Shown: one piece after another, positions 1-6,349 of the stretch
How the letters are laid out: the number at the start of each line of letters is the position of its first letter
How positions within the stretch are numbered: the first letter of the stretch is position 1
Assembly (NCBI GenBank): GCA_949486985.1
Contig: CATBLW010000141.1
Location: 1-6,357 of the forward strand
Direction of reading: 5' to 3'
DNA from: Prochlorococcus marinus str. MIT 9215
GTDB lineage: Bacteria > Cyanobacteriota > Cyanobacteriia > PCC-6307 > Cyanobiaceae
Length of the DNA: 6,357 nt
Program-made: the position numbers and the translations under genes
Notes under the pieces: model-generated
What the model saw: the letters and a program-made list of their open reading frames with translations, nothing else
What the model was told of the DNA's origin: nothing
Databases searched by the model: none

Positions 1-48
1 ATCACGTAACCCCTTTACTCTGCCAGCAAAAAAAGGGTTTGTTGTGAT
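1..48 (-). terminator. Possible terminator hairpin downstream of phoH
   Basis: Nested inverted repeats follow the phoH stop codon. ATCAC at 1-5 pairs with GTGAT at 44-48, AACCC at 8-12 with GGGTT at 35-39, and TTT at 14-16 with AAA at 32-34, leaving a loop at about 17-31. Read on the minus strand, the structure could end the ftn2-ffh-rpsP-phoH transcript. A T-run lies inside the hairpin on that strand (opposite A28-A34), not after it. The bases that would show a terminal U-tract are outside the window, so intrinsic termination cannot be confirmed. The 66 bases between the window edge and phoH hold no gene that I can support. Confidence 0.35.
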
Positions 49-66
49 TGTTGAGTGTGGATCTCC

Positions 67-1038
67 CTATCGGTGATCGCGACGGGCATAAGCATCCACG
101 ACGCGCTGCACCAGAGGATGACGAACCACATCTGCGGAAGTCAGGCGACAGACAGCCACACCTTCAATGCCACCAAGCACATCAGCGGCCTCAACAAGCC
201 CACTCAACTGCCCAGGTGGAAGGTCCACCTGGGTGATGTCTCCTGTTACAACCATGCGCGATCGTTCGCCCAGCCTGGTCAACACCATGCGCATCTGGGC
301 TGGCGTGGTGTTCTGGGCTTCGTCAAGGATTACGAATGCTTCATCCAGGGTGCGTCCGCGCATGTAGGCAAGCGGCGCCACTTCGATCACCCCTTTCTCC
401 AAAAGAGTGGTGGTTTTCTCTGGCCCTAGTAGGGCATGCAAAGCGTCATAGAGCGGCCGCAAATAAGGGTCCACTTTCTGCTGCAAATCACCAGGAAGAA
501 AGCCCAACCGTTCACCCGCCTCCACCGCCGGCCGTGTCAAAACCAAGCGCTCCACCTTGCGCTCGCTGAGCATGCGGACCGCCAGAACAACGGCCAAAAA
601 GGTTTTTCCTGTTCCCGCCGGACCCAGTGAGAACGTCAGATCATGGCGTTCCATGGCCTCCAAGTAAGCCTTCTGGCGCAGGGTTCTTGGCCTTAGCAGG
701 TTGCCTCGCTGGCTTCTTGCCAGAACCTGATCACCCAGCTCGGCATGAGCCTGCTTGCGGCCAGTGTCTAGAGCCGTAAGGGCAGCCTGCAAATCGACGG
801 GCGTAACCTCCTGACCTTCCTGCCATAAAGGTCTCATTAGCTCGACAACGGCTGCTGCCCGTTCCAGCTGCGCAGGGCGGCCGCCAATGACCAATTGCAG
901 TCCTCTCATCACCAATGAGGCACCCGTGAGGGCCTCAAGTTGATGCAATGTCTTCTCCGCCGATCCTGTTAGGGCCAGGGCGGCGTCAGAGTTGGGCAAA
1001 TCCAGTACGAAGCAACCTTCTGAGGTGGCTCCGGTCAT
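67..1038 (-). CDS. phoH: PhoH-like (YbeZ-type) P-loop ATPase
   Basis: This 323-residue cytoplasmic protein is a PhoH-family ATPase. Residues about 10-70 resemble the small KH-like nucleic-acid-binding domain at the N-terminus of this family. The ATPase core follows: Walker A GPAGTGKT at 139-146, the family block TRPAVEAGERLGFLPG at 168-183, YMRGRTL at 225-231, Walker B VILDEAQN at 236-243, and the sensor-like TGDITQVDLP at 265-274. RHPLVQRVV near the C-terminus is also typical. Length is normal and all nucleotide-binding motifs are intact. Family knowledge: the name comes from E. coli phosphate-starvation gene phoH, but the YbeZ branch is associated with the endoribonuclease YbeY and with RNA and ribosome maturation, so the name does not show Pho control here. 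The ATG at 1036-1038 lies 8 bases after the rpsP stop (spacer TTTTTTCC on the coding strand), which suggests co-transcription and possibly translational coupling. No Shine-Dalgarno sequence is visible. The family call is secure; the exact biochemical role is not. Confidence 0.95.
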   Translation of the reverse strand: MTGATSEGCFVLDLPNSDAALALTGSAEKTLHQLEALTGASLVMRGLQLVIGGRPAQLERAAAVVELMRPLWQEGQEVTPVDLQAALTALDTGRKQAHAELGDQVLARSQRGNLLRPRTLRQKAYLEAMERHDLTFSLGPAGTGKTFLAVVLAVRMLSERKVERLVLTRPAVEAGERLGFLPGDLQQKVDPYLRPLYDALHALLGPEKTTTLLEKGVIEVAPLAYMRGRTLDEAFVILDEAQNTTPAQMRMVLTRLGERSRMVVTGDITQVDLPPGQLSGLVEAADVLGGIEGVAVCRLTSADVVRHPLVQRVVDAYARRDHR

Positions 1039-1046
1039 GGAAAAAA

Positions 1047-1463
1047 TCAGGCTTCTGTGGTTTCAGCAGAAGCATCTGCAGCAGCAGGCTCTTCTGCAGG
1101 TGCTTCTGCAACAGCCTGTTCAGCAACAGCCTTGGCCTCAGCTGCCTCTTTAGAAGCTTGCTTAGCGCCGGCTTTGCGAGCCTCAGCTTGCTTGGCCTTG
1201 CCCACAACTTCTGCTGGACGCACGGTCTTTTCAATTAAGCCGCCTTTCTCCAACAAGGAACGAACGGCATCAGTGGGCTGCGCCCCCTGGCTGAGACGCA
1301 AGCGCAGGGCCTCGGTGTCGAGTCGAGTCTCCTTTGTGCGGGGGTTATAAAAACCCAACTCCTGCAAAGGGCGACCATCTCTTCGAGAGGTGCTGTTGCA
1401 GGCCACGAGGCGGAAACTCGCTTCCCGCTTCTTACCGAACCGCTTCAGGCGGAGCTTGATCAT
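1047..1463 (-). CDS. rpsP: 30S ribosomal protein S16 with long Ala/Glu/Lys tail
   Basis: The product is S16, which binds 16S rRNA and helps assemble the small subunit. The N-terminal sequence MIKLRLKRFGKKREASFRLV and the block RRDGRPLQELGFYNPRTKE (28-46) are diagnostic. An open frame runs upstream to an ATG at 1524-1526, but S16 proteins begin at MIKLRLKR, so the ATG at 1461-1463 is chosen, giving 138 residues. The conserved fold ends near residue 84. That makes the protein about 50 residues longer than the 80-90 usual in bacteria. The extra tail is low complexity: a basic, Ala-rich, probably helical part (about 89-112), then an acidic Ala/Glu/Pro part to the end. It reads in frame to a normal stop, so it is not an obvious frameshift. 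Its function is unknown. The gene sits between ffh (81-base gap) and phoH (8-base gap). rpsP next to ffh is a common bacterial arrangement. No clear Shine-Dalgarno sequence precedes the start. Confidence 0.97.
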   Translation of the reverse strand: MIKLRLKRFGKKREASFRLVACNSTSRRDGRPLQELGFYNPRTKETRLDTEALRLRLSQGAQPTDAVRSLLEKGGLIEKTVRPAEVVGKAKQAEARKAGAKQASKEAAEAKAVAEQAVAEAPAEEPAAADASAETTEA

Positions 1464-1544
1464 CGTGGCTCTGGCTTGTGAAAGGTGATGTTCTCGGCGG
1501 CGTATGAAACACACGCCAAACAGCAACCATAACCCGTGAAGGAC

Positions 1545-3020
1545 TCATAACTCGCCAAAACCCTTCTTCTTTTTGACAGGACGCTGACGACGAGGAGCAC
1601 CACCGCCACGGCCAGGGCCTCCAGGGGCTCCAGGCATCCCGCCCATTCCAGGCATCCCACCCATTCCAGGCATCCCTGGCATACCAGGCATTCCCCCCAT
1701 TCCAGGCATCCCTGGCAGGCCTCCGCCGCGACTCATCTGTTGCATCAGACCACGCATTTTTTGGAAGTCTGCAAGCACTTTGTCCACATCTGCTGGACTG
1801 TGACCACTGCCACCAGCAATACGACGACGACGTGAAGGCTGAGATGCCAGCAATTCAGGCTGGTTGCGTTCATCCGAAGTCATCGAGCCGATCATCGCTT
1901 CAATCCGCTTCAGCTGCTCTTCCCCCTGCTTGAGCATGCCGTCATCCAATTTGTTCATGCCCGGCATCATCTTGATCAAGCCACCAAGTGATCCCATGCG
2001 CTTGATCAAGCGCATTTGTTGCAGGAAATCGGAGAAATCAAACGACGCCTCCTGCAATTTCTGCTGCATCTTCTCAACATCAGCGATCTCAACTTCCTTC
2101 TGCGCTTTCTCAACAAGAGTGAGCACATCGCCCATCCCAAGGATGCGGCTGGCCATGCGCTCCGGATGGAAGGGCTGTAGAGCTTCAACCTTCTCTCCAG
2201 TACCAATGAACTTGATCGGCTGACCACTCACCTTGCGGATCGAAAGTGCAGCCCCACCGCGGGAATCACCATCAAGCTTGGTGAGTACGGCGCCAGTGAT
2301 GCCGACCTGTTCGTGAAAAGCCCTGGTGAGATCGGCGGCCTCCTGACCAATCATCGAATCCACCACCAACAACACCTCATCGGGTTGAACAGCGGAGCGG
2401 ATTCGCACCATCTCCTCCATCATTCCGGTGTCAATCTGCAGTCGGCCAGCTGTGTCAACCAGCAGGGTGTCGAAACCTTCCTCTTGGGCTTTGGCCAGTC
2501 CGGCCGCGGCAATCGCCTCAGGTTTGGCTTCGTCTCCAAGGCTGAAGACTTCGACGCCAATCTGTTCACCAAGGGTGCACAACTGATCGATCGCCGCCGG
2601 CCGATAGACATCAGCCGCCACCATCAGTGCGCGTCGACCCTGATCTTTGAGATGCAATCCAAGCTTGGCGACGGCTGTGGTCTTGCCAGCCCCTTGCAAA
2701 CCAGCCATCAGAACCACAGTTGGAGCCTGTTCCGCTTTGGCTAGAGGAGCGTTGTCTCCTCCCATCACCTCCACCAGCTGCTCATGCACCACCTGGATGA
2801 ACTTCTGATCAGGGCTGACTCCACGAACGACTTCAGCGCCAACCGCTTTTTGGCGCACTTCGTCGACGAACTCGCTAACCACCGACAAGCTGACGTCGGC
2901 CTCGAGAAGGGCACGACGCACCTCTTTTAGAGCACCCTCCACATTGCTTTCACTGATCTGGCCCTGACCTCTGAGCCCCTTAACGGCATCTTCGAAGCGG
3001 GCAGAAAGCTCATCAAACAT
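1545..3020 (-). CDS. ffh: Signal recognition particle protein Ffh (SRP54 GTPase)
   Basis: Ffh is the GTPase of the bacterial signal recognition particle. It binds SRP RNA and hydrophobic signal sequences on nascent chains and docks with FtsY at the membrane. The 491-residue protein has the N domain (about 1-95), then the G domain with G1 GLQGAGKTT (107-115), DVYRPAA (137-143), DTAGR (189-193), TKLDGDSRGG (247-256) and GTGEK (273-277). The M domain follows from about 300. It holds the Met-rich signal-binding region (about 328-355) and the SRP-RNA-binding helix-turn-helix with SRRRRIAGGSG (396-406). After the M core comes a Gly-Met-Pro repeat (437-466), then a basic end, KKKKGFGEL. The C-terminal extension is longer than in E. 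coli Ffh, which has 453 residues. All GTPase motifs are intact. The start is the ATG at 3018-3020, giving the standard MFDELSARF opening; no Shine-Dalgarno sequence is visible. It lies 77 bases after ftn2 and 81 before rpsP, on the same strand. Confidence 0.98.
   Translation of the reverse strand: MFDELSARFEDAVKGLRGQGQISESNVEGALKEVRRALLEADVSLSVVSEFVDEVRQKAVGAEVVRGVSPDQKFIQVVHEQLVEVMGGDNAPLAKAEQAPTVVLMAGLQGAGKTTAVAKLGLHLKDQGRRALMVAADVYRPAAIDQLCTLGEQIGVEVFSLGDEAKPEAIAAAGLAKAQEEGFDTLLVDTAGRLQIDTGMMEEMVRIRSAVQPDEVLLVVDSMIGQEAADLTRAFHEQVGITGAVLTKLDGDSRGGAALSIRKVSGQPIKFIGTGEKVEALQPFHPERMASRILGMGDVLTLVEKAQKEVEIADVEKMQQKLQEASFDFSDFLQQMRLIKRMGSLGGLIKMMPGMNKLDDGMLKQGEEQLKRIEAMIGSMTSDERNQPELLASQPSRRRRIAGGSGHSPADVDKVLADFQKMRGLMQQMSRGGGLPGMPGMGGMPGMPGMPGMGGMPGMGGMPGAPGGPGRGGGAPRRQRPVKKKKGFGEL
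1623..1712 (-). repeat. 18-bp tandem repeat encoding GMPGMG-type hexapeptides in ffh
   Basis: Five consecutive 18-base units in frame with ffh occupy 1695-1712, 1677-1694, 1659-1676, 1641-1658 and 1623-1640, listed in coding order. They encode GMPGMG, GMPGMP, GMPGMG, GMPGMG and GMPGAP (Ffh residues 437-466). On the plus strand the units at 1641, 1659 and 1695 share CCCATTCCAGGCATCCC and differ only at their first base (G, A, C). The unit at 1677 and the partial match at 1623 are more diverged. Such near-identity suggests recent duplication by slippage rather than codon constraint alone. The repeat lies in the flexible C-terminal extension after the M-domain core. Confidence 0.9.
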
Positions 3021-3097
3021 CGGGCCAAGGCGCCAAGGGCTGTGCGCTCATCGTAAAAAGCGATGGCCAGCCCATGCCACTTGTAAGGAGAAAGGCG
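3021..3097 (-). promoter_or_regulatory. ftn2-ffh intergenic spacer with inverted repeat and possible -10 element
   Basis: This 77-base gap contains GGGCTG at 3037-3042 matched by CAGCCC at 3068-3073. Inside it, CATCG (3049-3053) matches CGATG (3061-3065) around a 7-base loop, so a two-part stem is possible in the leftward transcript. No U-tract follows it on the minus strand, so it does not look like a standard terminator. On the minus strand TACGAT (3055 down to 3050) matches 4 of 6 bases of the sigma-70 -10 consensus, about 30 bases before the ffh ATG. No acceptable -35 lies at 16-18 bases. A short direct repeat GCCAAGG at 3024-3030 and 3032-3038 sits just before the start codon. An internal ffh promoter is possible but weakly supported. 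Confidence 0.25.
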
Positions 3098-5176
3098 TCA
3101 GCCTCCACTCTTGTAGGCATGCAAACGCCAGCTATCTCCATCCCGCCCAAGGATGTAGGTGACAGGGAGATTCATTTGGGTGGTCTCGTCAACAACCTTG
3201 CCATCAGCATCTAGCTTCTGATCCCTATAGGCCACAAGAGCTTTTAGCTCGATGCGTTGCGGTGTGCGATTGATCACCTCTAAAGAGCTAATGCTGGCCT
3301 CAATCCTCTGGGTTTCGCCTTGGGCGGCATCTGTCGCACGCTCCTGAGCAACGCGTTGAACAAGGGGATCCCTTGCAACTACGGCCAATGACTGACTCTC
3401 CCCACCTGCAAGCACAGTGGCTTTGCTGGCAAGCCAGACCTGAAGAAGATTTTGGAGTTCAGCATCACTGGGCTGATCAACGTTTAGTGGCTTCACTACC
3501 GCAGCGGCCACAGATGTTTCGTTCAGATCAGCATCACCAGGTAGCGGTAATTCGTCTTGCAAGACAGCTTTAGGCCCCTCCAAGGCTGGAGGTTGGTCGA
3601 TTTCTCTGACTGAAGAGGGGCGTGGGCGCAGACCAAACAGGCTCAACCCTGCAACGGCTGCAACCAAAACAGCCAAGACACCAGAAGTGATCAACACAGG
3701 CCTACTGGGAGAGCGCAGATTGATTTCAGGCATTTGAGGGCGCGGCAAGTTCGCCAATCGATCGCGTATCGGGAGGGCCTTCGATGGCAGGGCCTTCAAC
3801 CACTCAGCAGCCCTTAAAACAGGAGAATCTCCTGCTGGCTCATCGGCCTCAAAGTCGCTGAGGGGATTAGGCAAGCTTCCATCAGGCTCAAACAGAGACC
3901 AAGACAAGGGTTGTTCTAAAGACGCAGCAGAGAATCCAGTTGAAGAGGTTTGTGCACGTCTTTCACTGCGATCCAGTCGCTCCACATAGGCCTGAACATC
4001 GCGATCTGCGAACCAGGCCTCCAGATCCACGGCATCTGCATCGACATCCCTGTAGCCAGGCAGCACGTCCCGTCGCAACCAGGCACGGCAATACTCACAA
4101 AGAGCAGCCAGGTCATCCTCTGGGTAAAGGTTTAACCATTGCTGCAAGCCATTGTCTGAACTGTTATGGAATTGCTCTTGGGCACGATCAACATCGCCAA
4201 GCAAGAGATCCATGCAGCCCAATAAAGGCAACGGATCAAATCCAGGCAGATCAAGACTCTCCAGTTGATCGCGCGCTTCTTGCACGCGTTCGGGCTTGCG
4301 ACGGGAGAACCCCACAGCAGCTAGAGCTAAACCAGCAAGGAAACCGGCATCAGCCGAACCTTCTTTCTGCCAGTGAATGAATAGATCAACCTGCTCTTGG
4401 ACGGTTAGGAACTTACGGATTTGTTGAAAGAAAAGCTCAAATTCGCTCTGGCCGAGCCCTCCTGGTGCAGGCAATACCTCCGTTCCTTCCAGCCCGCCTC
4501 TTTTGCTCACGAAGCTAACGAGCAGTCGTAGGCCTTCCTGATGGGACGTCTGATCGCCAAGATCACGACTGAGTAGATCAAGAATGCGATACGGCAATAA
4601 AGCCTCGAGCTCATGTTCGAGCTGGCGACGCCGTTCAGGCAACTTGCCCATGCGCTGCAATAACTGCATCCCCTGATGCAAGAGGCCAGCTGCTGCTTCG
4701 TAACGGCGATTTTCCTGTTCCTCAGCAGCTGCAGCAGCACAGGCCAGTGCGGCCAAAAGGGTCAGGTCGAATTCACGTCCACTTCCTAGCGCTGGTGCCT
4801 GAGGAGGTTGCAGGCCTTGGCATGCAAGCTGAAAAGCCTCATGGGGGGCATTGGCCTCCAAAAGCAGCATTAATCCAGCGACTTCTTTGCTGGATGGCAG
4901 ATCAAGACCAGAACTCTCCCCTGGATGATCACGATCCAACTCAAGCAAGGCCGCCTCATAGGCATGGCGACGGGGGGCATCAGTAAGCAAATCTGCTGAC
5001 TGACGCAACAATTCGGCCCGTTGCGAAAGAGCTTCATCGGTGAAGCCTTCCTCTGGGTAACGGTCCAGACGCAACTGCAGAGCCCGCAGTATGGCTTCAG
5101 TCTCAGCTGAAGGGCTTACACCCAGCAAGCGGAAATGATCGATCGGCAGTTCCACCAGCCGCACAGCTATTGGCAC
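3098..5176 (-). CDS. ftn2: Cell division protein Ftn2/ZipN (ARC6 homologue)
   Basis: Ftn2 (also ZipN) is the cyanobacterial counterpart of plastid ARC6. It is a membrane-anchored protein that binds FtsZ and helps place and stabilise the division ring. The 692-residue product begins with a J-like domain (about 10-80, PIDHFRLLGVSPSAETEAIL onward) that lacks the HPD tripeptide of true DnaJ co-chaperones. A long, mostly helical cytoplasmic region follows (about 95-400), then a low-complexity acidic and Pro-rich linker. One transmembrane segment lies at about 494-516. The C-terminal domain (about 571-692, NLLQVWLASKATVLAG to WRLHAYKSGG) matches the ARC6 intermembrane-space-type domain and would be periplasmic here. 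No ATG start exists: an in-frame TAG at 5183-5185 forces a start at GTG 5174-5176, GTG 5162-5164 or GTG 5153-5155. The last gives VELPIDHF and may be the true start because the conserved region begins there. The gene heads the leftward unit and diverges from pdhA. Family assignment rests on domain order and the end motifs. Confidence 0.9.
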   Translation of the reverse strand: MPIAVRLVELPIDHFRLLGVSPSAETEAILRALQLRLDRYPEEGFTDEALSQRAELLRQSADLLTDAPRRHAYEAALLELDRDHPGESSGLDLPSSKEVAGLMLLLEANAPHEAFQLACQGLQPPQAPALGSGREFDLTLLAALACAAAAAEEQENRRYEAAAGLLHQGMQLLQRMGKLPERRRQLEHELEALLPYRILDLLSRDLGDQTSHQEGLRLLVSFVSKRGGLEGTEVLPAPGGLGQSEFELFFQQIRKFLTVQEQVDLFIHWQKEGSADAGFLAGLALAAVGFSRRKPERVQEARDQLESLDLPGFDPLPLLGCMDLLLGDVDRAQEQFHNSSDNGLQQWLNLYPEDDLAALCEYCRAWLRRDVLPGYRDVDADAVDLEAWFADRDVQAYVERLDRSERRAQTSSTGFSAASLEQPLSWSLFEPDGSLPNPLSDFEADEPAGDSPVLRAAEWLKALPSKALPIRDRLANLPRPQMPEINLRSPSRPVLITSGVLAVLVAAVAGLSLFGLRPRPSSVREIDQPPALEGPKAVLQDELPLPGDADLNETSVAAAVVKPLNVDQPSDAELQNLLQVWLASKATVLAGGESQSLAVVARDPLVQRVAQERATDAAQGETQRIEASISSLEVINRTPQRIELKALVAYRDQKLDADGKVVDETTQMNLPVTYILGRDGDSWRLHAYKSGG

Positions 5177-5257
5177 AAAACTCTAGGCATTGGAAGGGGT
5201 TTTGCCCATTCCTTGTCCGCGAGCCCTTAAAGTTGGCTTTCGAGTGACAAGCGAGTC
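5177..5257. promoter_or_regulatory. Divergent ftn2/pdhA promoter region
   Basis: These 81 bases separate the divergent starts of ftn2 (leftward) and pdhA (rightward), so promoters for both must lie here or inside the genes. I found no well-spaced -35/-10 pair. TAAAGT at 5228-5233 matches 4 of 6 -10 bases for pdhA without a -35 at the right distance. No clear -10 was found for ftn2. No purine-rich Shine-Dalgarno sequence precedes either start. If ftn2 starts at an internal GTG, its leader grows by 12 or 21 bases. Confidence 0.5.
5192..5212. repeat. Imperfect inverted repeat between ftn2 and pdhA
   Basis: GGAAGGGG at 5192-5199 and CCCATTCC at 5205-5212 form an 8-base inverted repeat with one mismatch (G5196 opposite A5208) and a 5-base spacer, TTTTG. 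Its place between two divergent starts would suit a dimeric regulator's operator or a leader hairpin for ftn2. No known cyanobacterial operator consensus was recognised in it, and an inverted repeat of this size can arise by chance. Confidence 0.35.
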
Positions 5258-6349
5258 ATGAGTCAGGACGCCGCAGTGACCTCCGGTCAGACCATGACAA
5301 CGCCCTCTGGCACTGGTCCTGAGAGCGAGCAACTCTCCAACCTTGTGACGGCCAAACGCGCCGAAGTGGATCGCGAAACTGGTCTTGAGCTTTTCCGAGA
5401 CATGACCCTTGGTCGGCGCTTTGAGGACAAATGCGCCGAGATGTATTACCGGGGGAAAATGTTTGGCTTCGTTCACCTCTATAACGGCCAGGAGGCTGTT
5501 AGCACTGGTGTGATCGGTGCCATGAAGCGACAGCACGACTGGTTTTGCAGTACTTATCGCGATCACGTTCACGCCCTTAGTGCCGGGGTGCCTGCTCGCG
5601 AAGTGATGAGTGAGCTGTTTGGCAAGGAGACCGGCTGCAGCAAAGGCCGTGGTGGCTCAATGCACCTGTTCTCAAAGCAACACCACCTGCTTGGAGGCTT
5701 TGCCTTCATTGGCGAAGGAATACCAGTGGCTCTCGGGGCCGCCTTCACCAGTCGCTACAAGCGCGATGCCCTTGGTGATCTCAACAGCAATTCTGTAACC
5801 GCTGCTTTCTTTGGCGACGGCACCTGCAACATCGGCCAGTTTTATGAATGCCTGAACATGGCTCAGCTTTGGAAGCTGCCGATCCTTTTCGTAGTTGAAA
5901 ACAATAAGTGGGCCATTGGTATGGCCCATCATCGAGCCACGAGTGAAACGGAAATCTGGCGCAAGGCCGCAGCTTTCGGCATGGCCGGAGAAGAGGTTGA
6001 TGGCATGGATGTCTTGGCAGTCAGAGCTGCTGCTCAACGGGCCGTTGATCGCGCTAGAGCCGGAGAAGGCCCAACCTTGTTGGAATGCCTGACCTATCGA
6101 TTCCGTGGCCACTCATTGGCCGACCCTGATGAACTGCGCCCAGAAGATGAAAAACAGTTTTGGGCTGAACGAGATCCGCTTAAGGCTCTTGAGAAAGATC
6201 TCACTGCCAGCGGCTTGGTTAGCCCTGATCAACTCCGTGCAGTGGAGAAAGAAATCGATGCTGAGGTCAACGATTCAGTTGAATTTGCTTTGGCAGCAGC
6301 AGAACCAGACCCGAGCGAACTGACTCGATACATCTGGGCTGAGGACTAA
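5258..6349 (+). CDS. pdhA: Pyruvate dehydrogenase E1 component, alpha subunit
   Basis: PdhA, with PdhB, forms the thiamine-diphosphate-dependent E1 enzyme that decarboxylates pyruvate and passes the acetyl group to the lipoyl E2, feeding acetyl-CoA to fatty acid synthesis and the carbon cycle. The 363-residue cytoplasmic protein has the usual length. Its ThDP motif runs from GDGTCNIGQ (186-194) to ENN (214-216), keeping the Mg-binding Asp and Asn. Other family blocks are FVHLYNGQEA (71-80), STYRDH (98-103), KGRGGSMH (129-136) and RFRGHSLADPDELR (281-294). His103 and His285 match conserved active-site histidines. Ser286 aligns with phosphorylation site 1 of the mammalian enzyme, but nothing here indicates that it is phosphorylated. 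The first about 35 residues are variable and Ser/Thr-rich. The ATG at 5258-5260 is used; a second ATG at residue 13 is possible. The gene ends 8 bases before the window edge, so whether pdhB follows cannot be seen. Confidence 0.97.
   Translation: MSQDAAVTSGQTMTTPSGTGPESEQLSNLVTAKRAEVDRETGLELFRDMTLGRRFEDKCAEMYYRGKMFGFVHLYNGQEAVSTGVIGAMKRQHDWFCSTYRDHVHALSAGVPAREVMSELFGKETGCSKGRGGSMHLFSKQHHLLGGFAFIGEGIPVALGAAFTSRYKRDALGDLNSNSVTAAFFGDGTCNIGQFYECLNMAQLWKLPILFVVENNKWAIGMAHHRATSETEIWRKAAAFGMAGEEVDGMDVLAVRAAAQRAVDRARAGEGPTLLECLTYRFRGHSLADPDELRPEDEKQFWAERDPLKALEKDLTASGLVSPDQLRAVEKEIDAEVNDSVEFALAAAEPDPSELTRYIWAED

Noticed and set aside
186..1038. Phosphate-starvation control suggested by the phoH name
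   Set aside because: The name is inherited from E. coli; no Pho box was recognised, and the gene follows rpsP by 8 bases without room for its own promoter.
1499..1517. An inverted repeat GGCGT/ACGCC in the ffh-rpsP gap as a terminator
   Set aside because: The stem is only 5 bp with a 9-base loop and no T-run follows it, so it is too weak to call.
1464..1526. A 21-residue N-terminal extension of S16 from the ATG at 1524-1526
   Set aside because: S16 proteins begin at MIKLRLKR; the extension has no family match, and the region is better read as the ffh-rpsP spacer.
1623..1712. A CRISPR-like array from regularly spaced repeats
   Set aside because: The 18-base units are directly tandem with no spacers and are in frame within ffh, so this is a coding repeat.
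2313..2744. A 143-codon plus-strand open frame inside ffh
   Set aside because: It is antisense to the conserved Ffh G domain, whose motifs are intact; the composition is His/Gln/Ser-rich as expected for a shadow.
3940..4380. A 146-codon plus-strand open frame inside ftn2
   Set aside because: It is antisense to the ftn2 coding sequence, with no domain and a composition typical of a reverse-strand shadow.
5213..5232. A -35/-10 pair TTGTCC and TTAAAG before pdhA
   Set aside because: The spacing is 8 bases, far short of the 16-18 needed, and TTAAAG matches only 3 of 6 consensus bases.
5183..5572. A 129-codon minus-strand open frame across the pdhA start and the intergenic region
   Set aside because: It lies mostly antisense to the conserved PdhA N-terminal region, shows no recognisable domain, and reads as a shadow frame.
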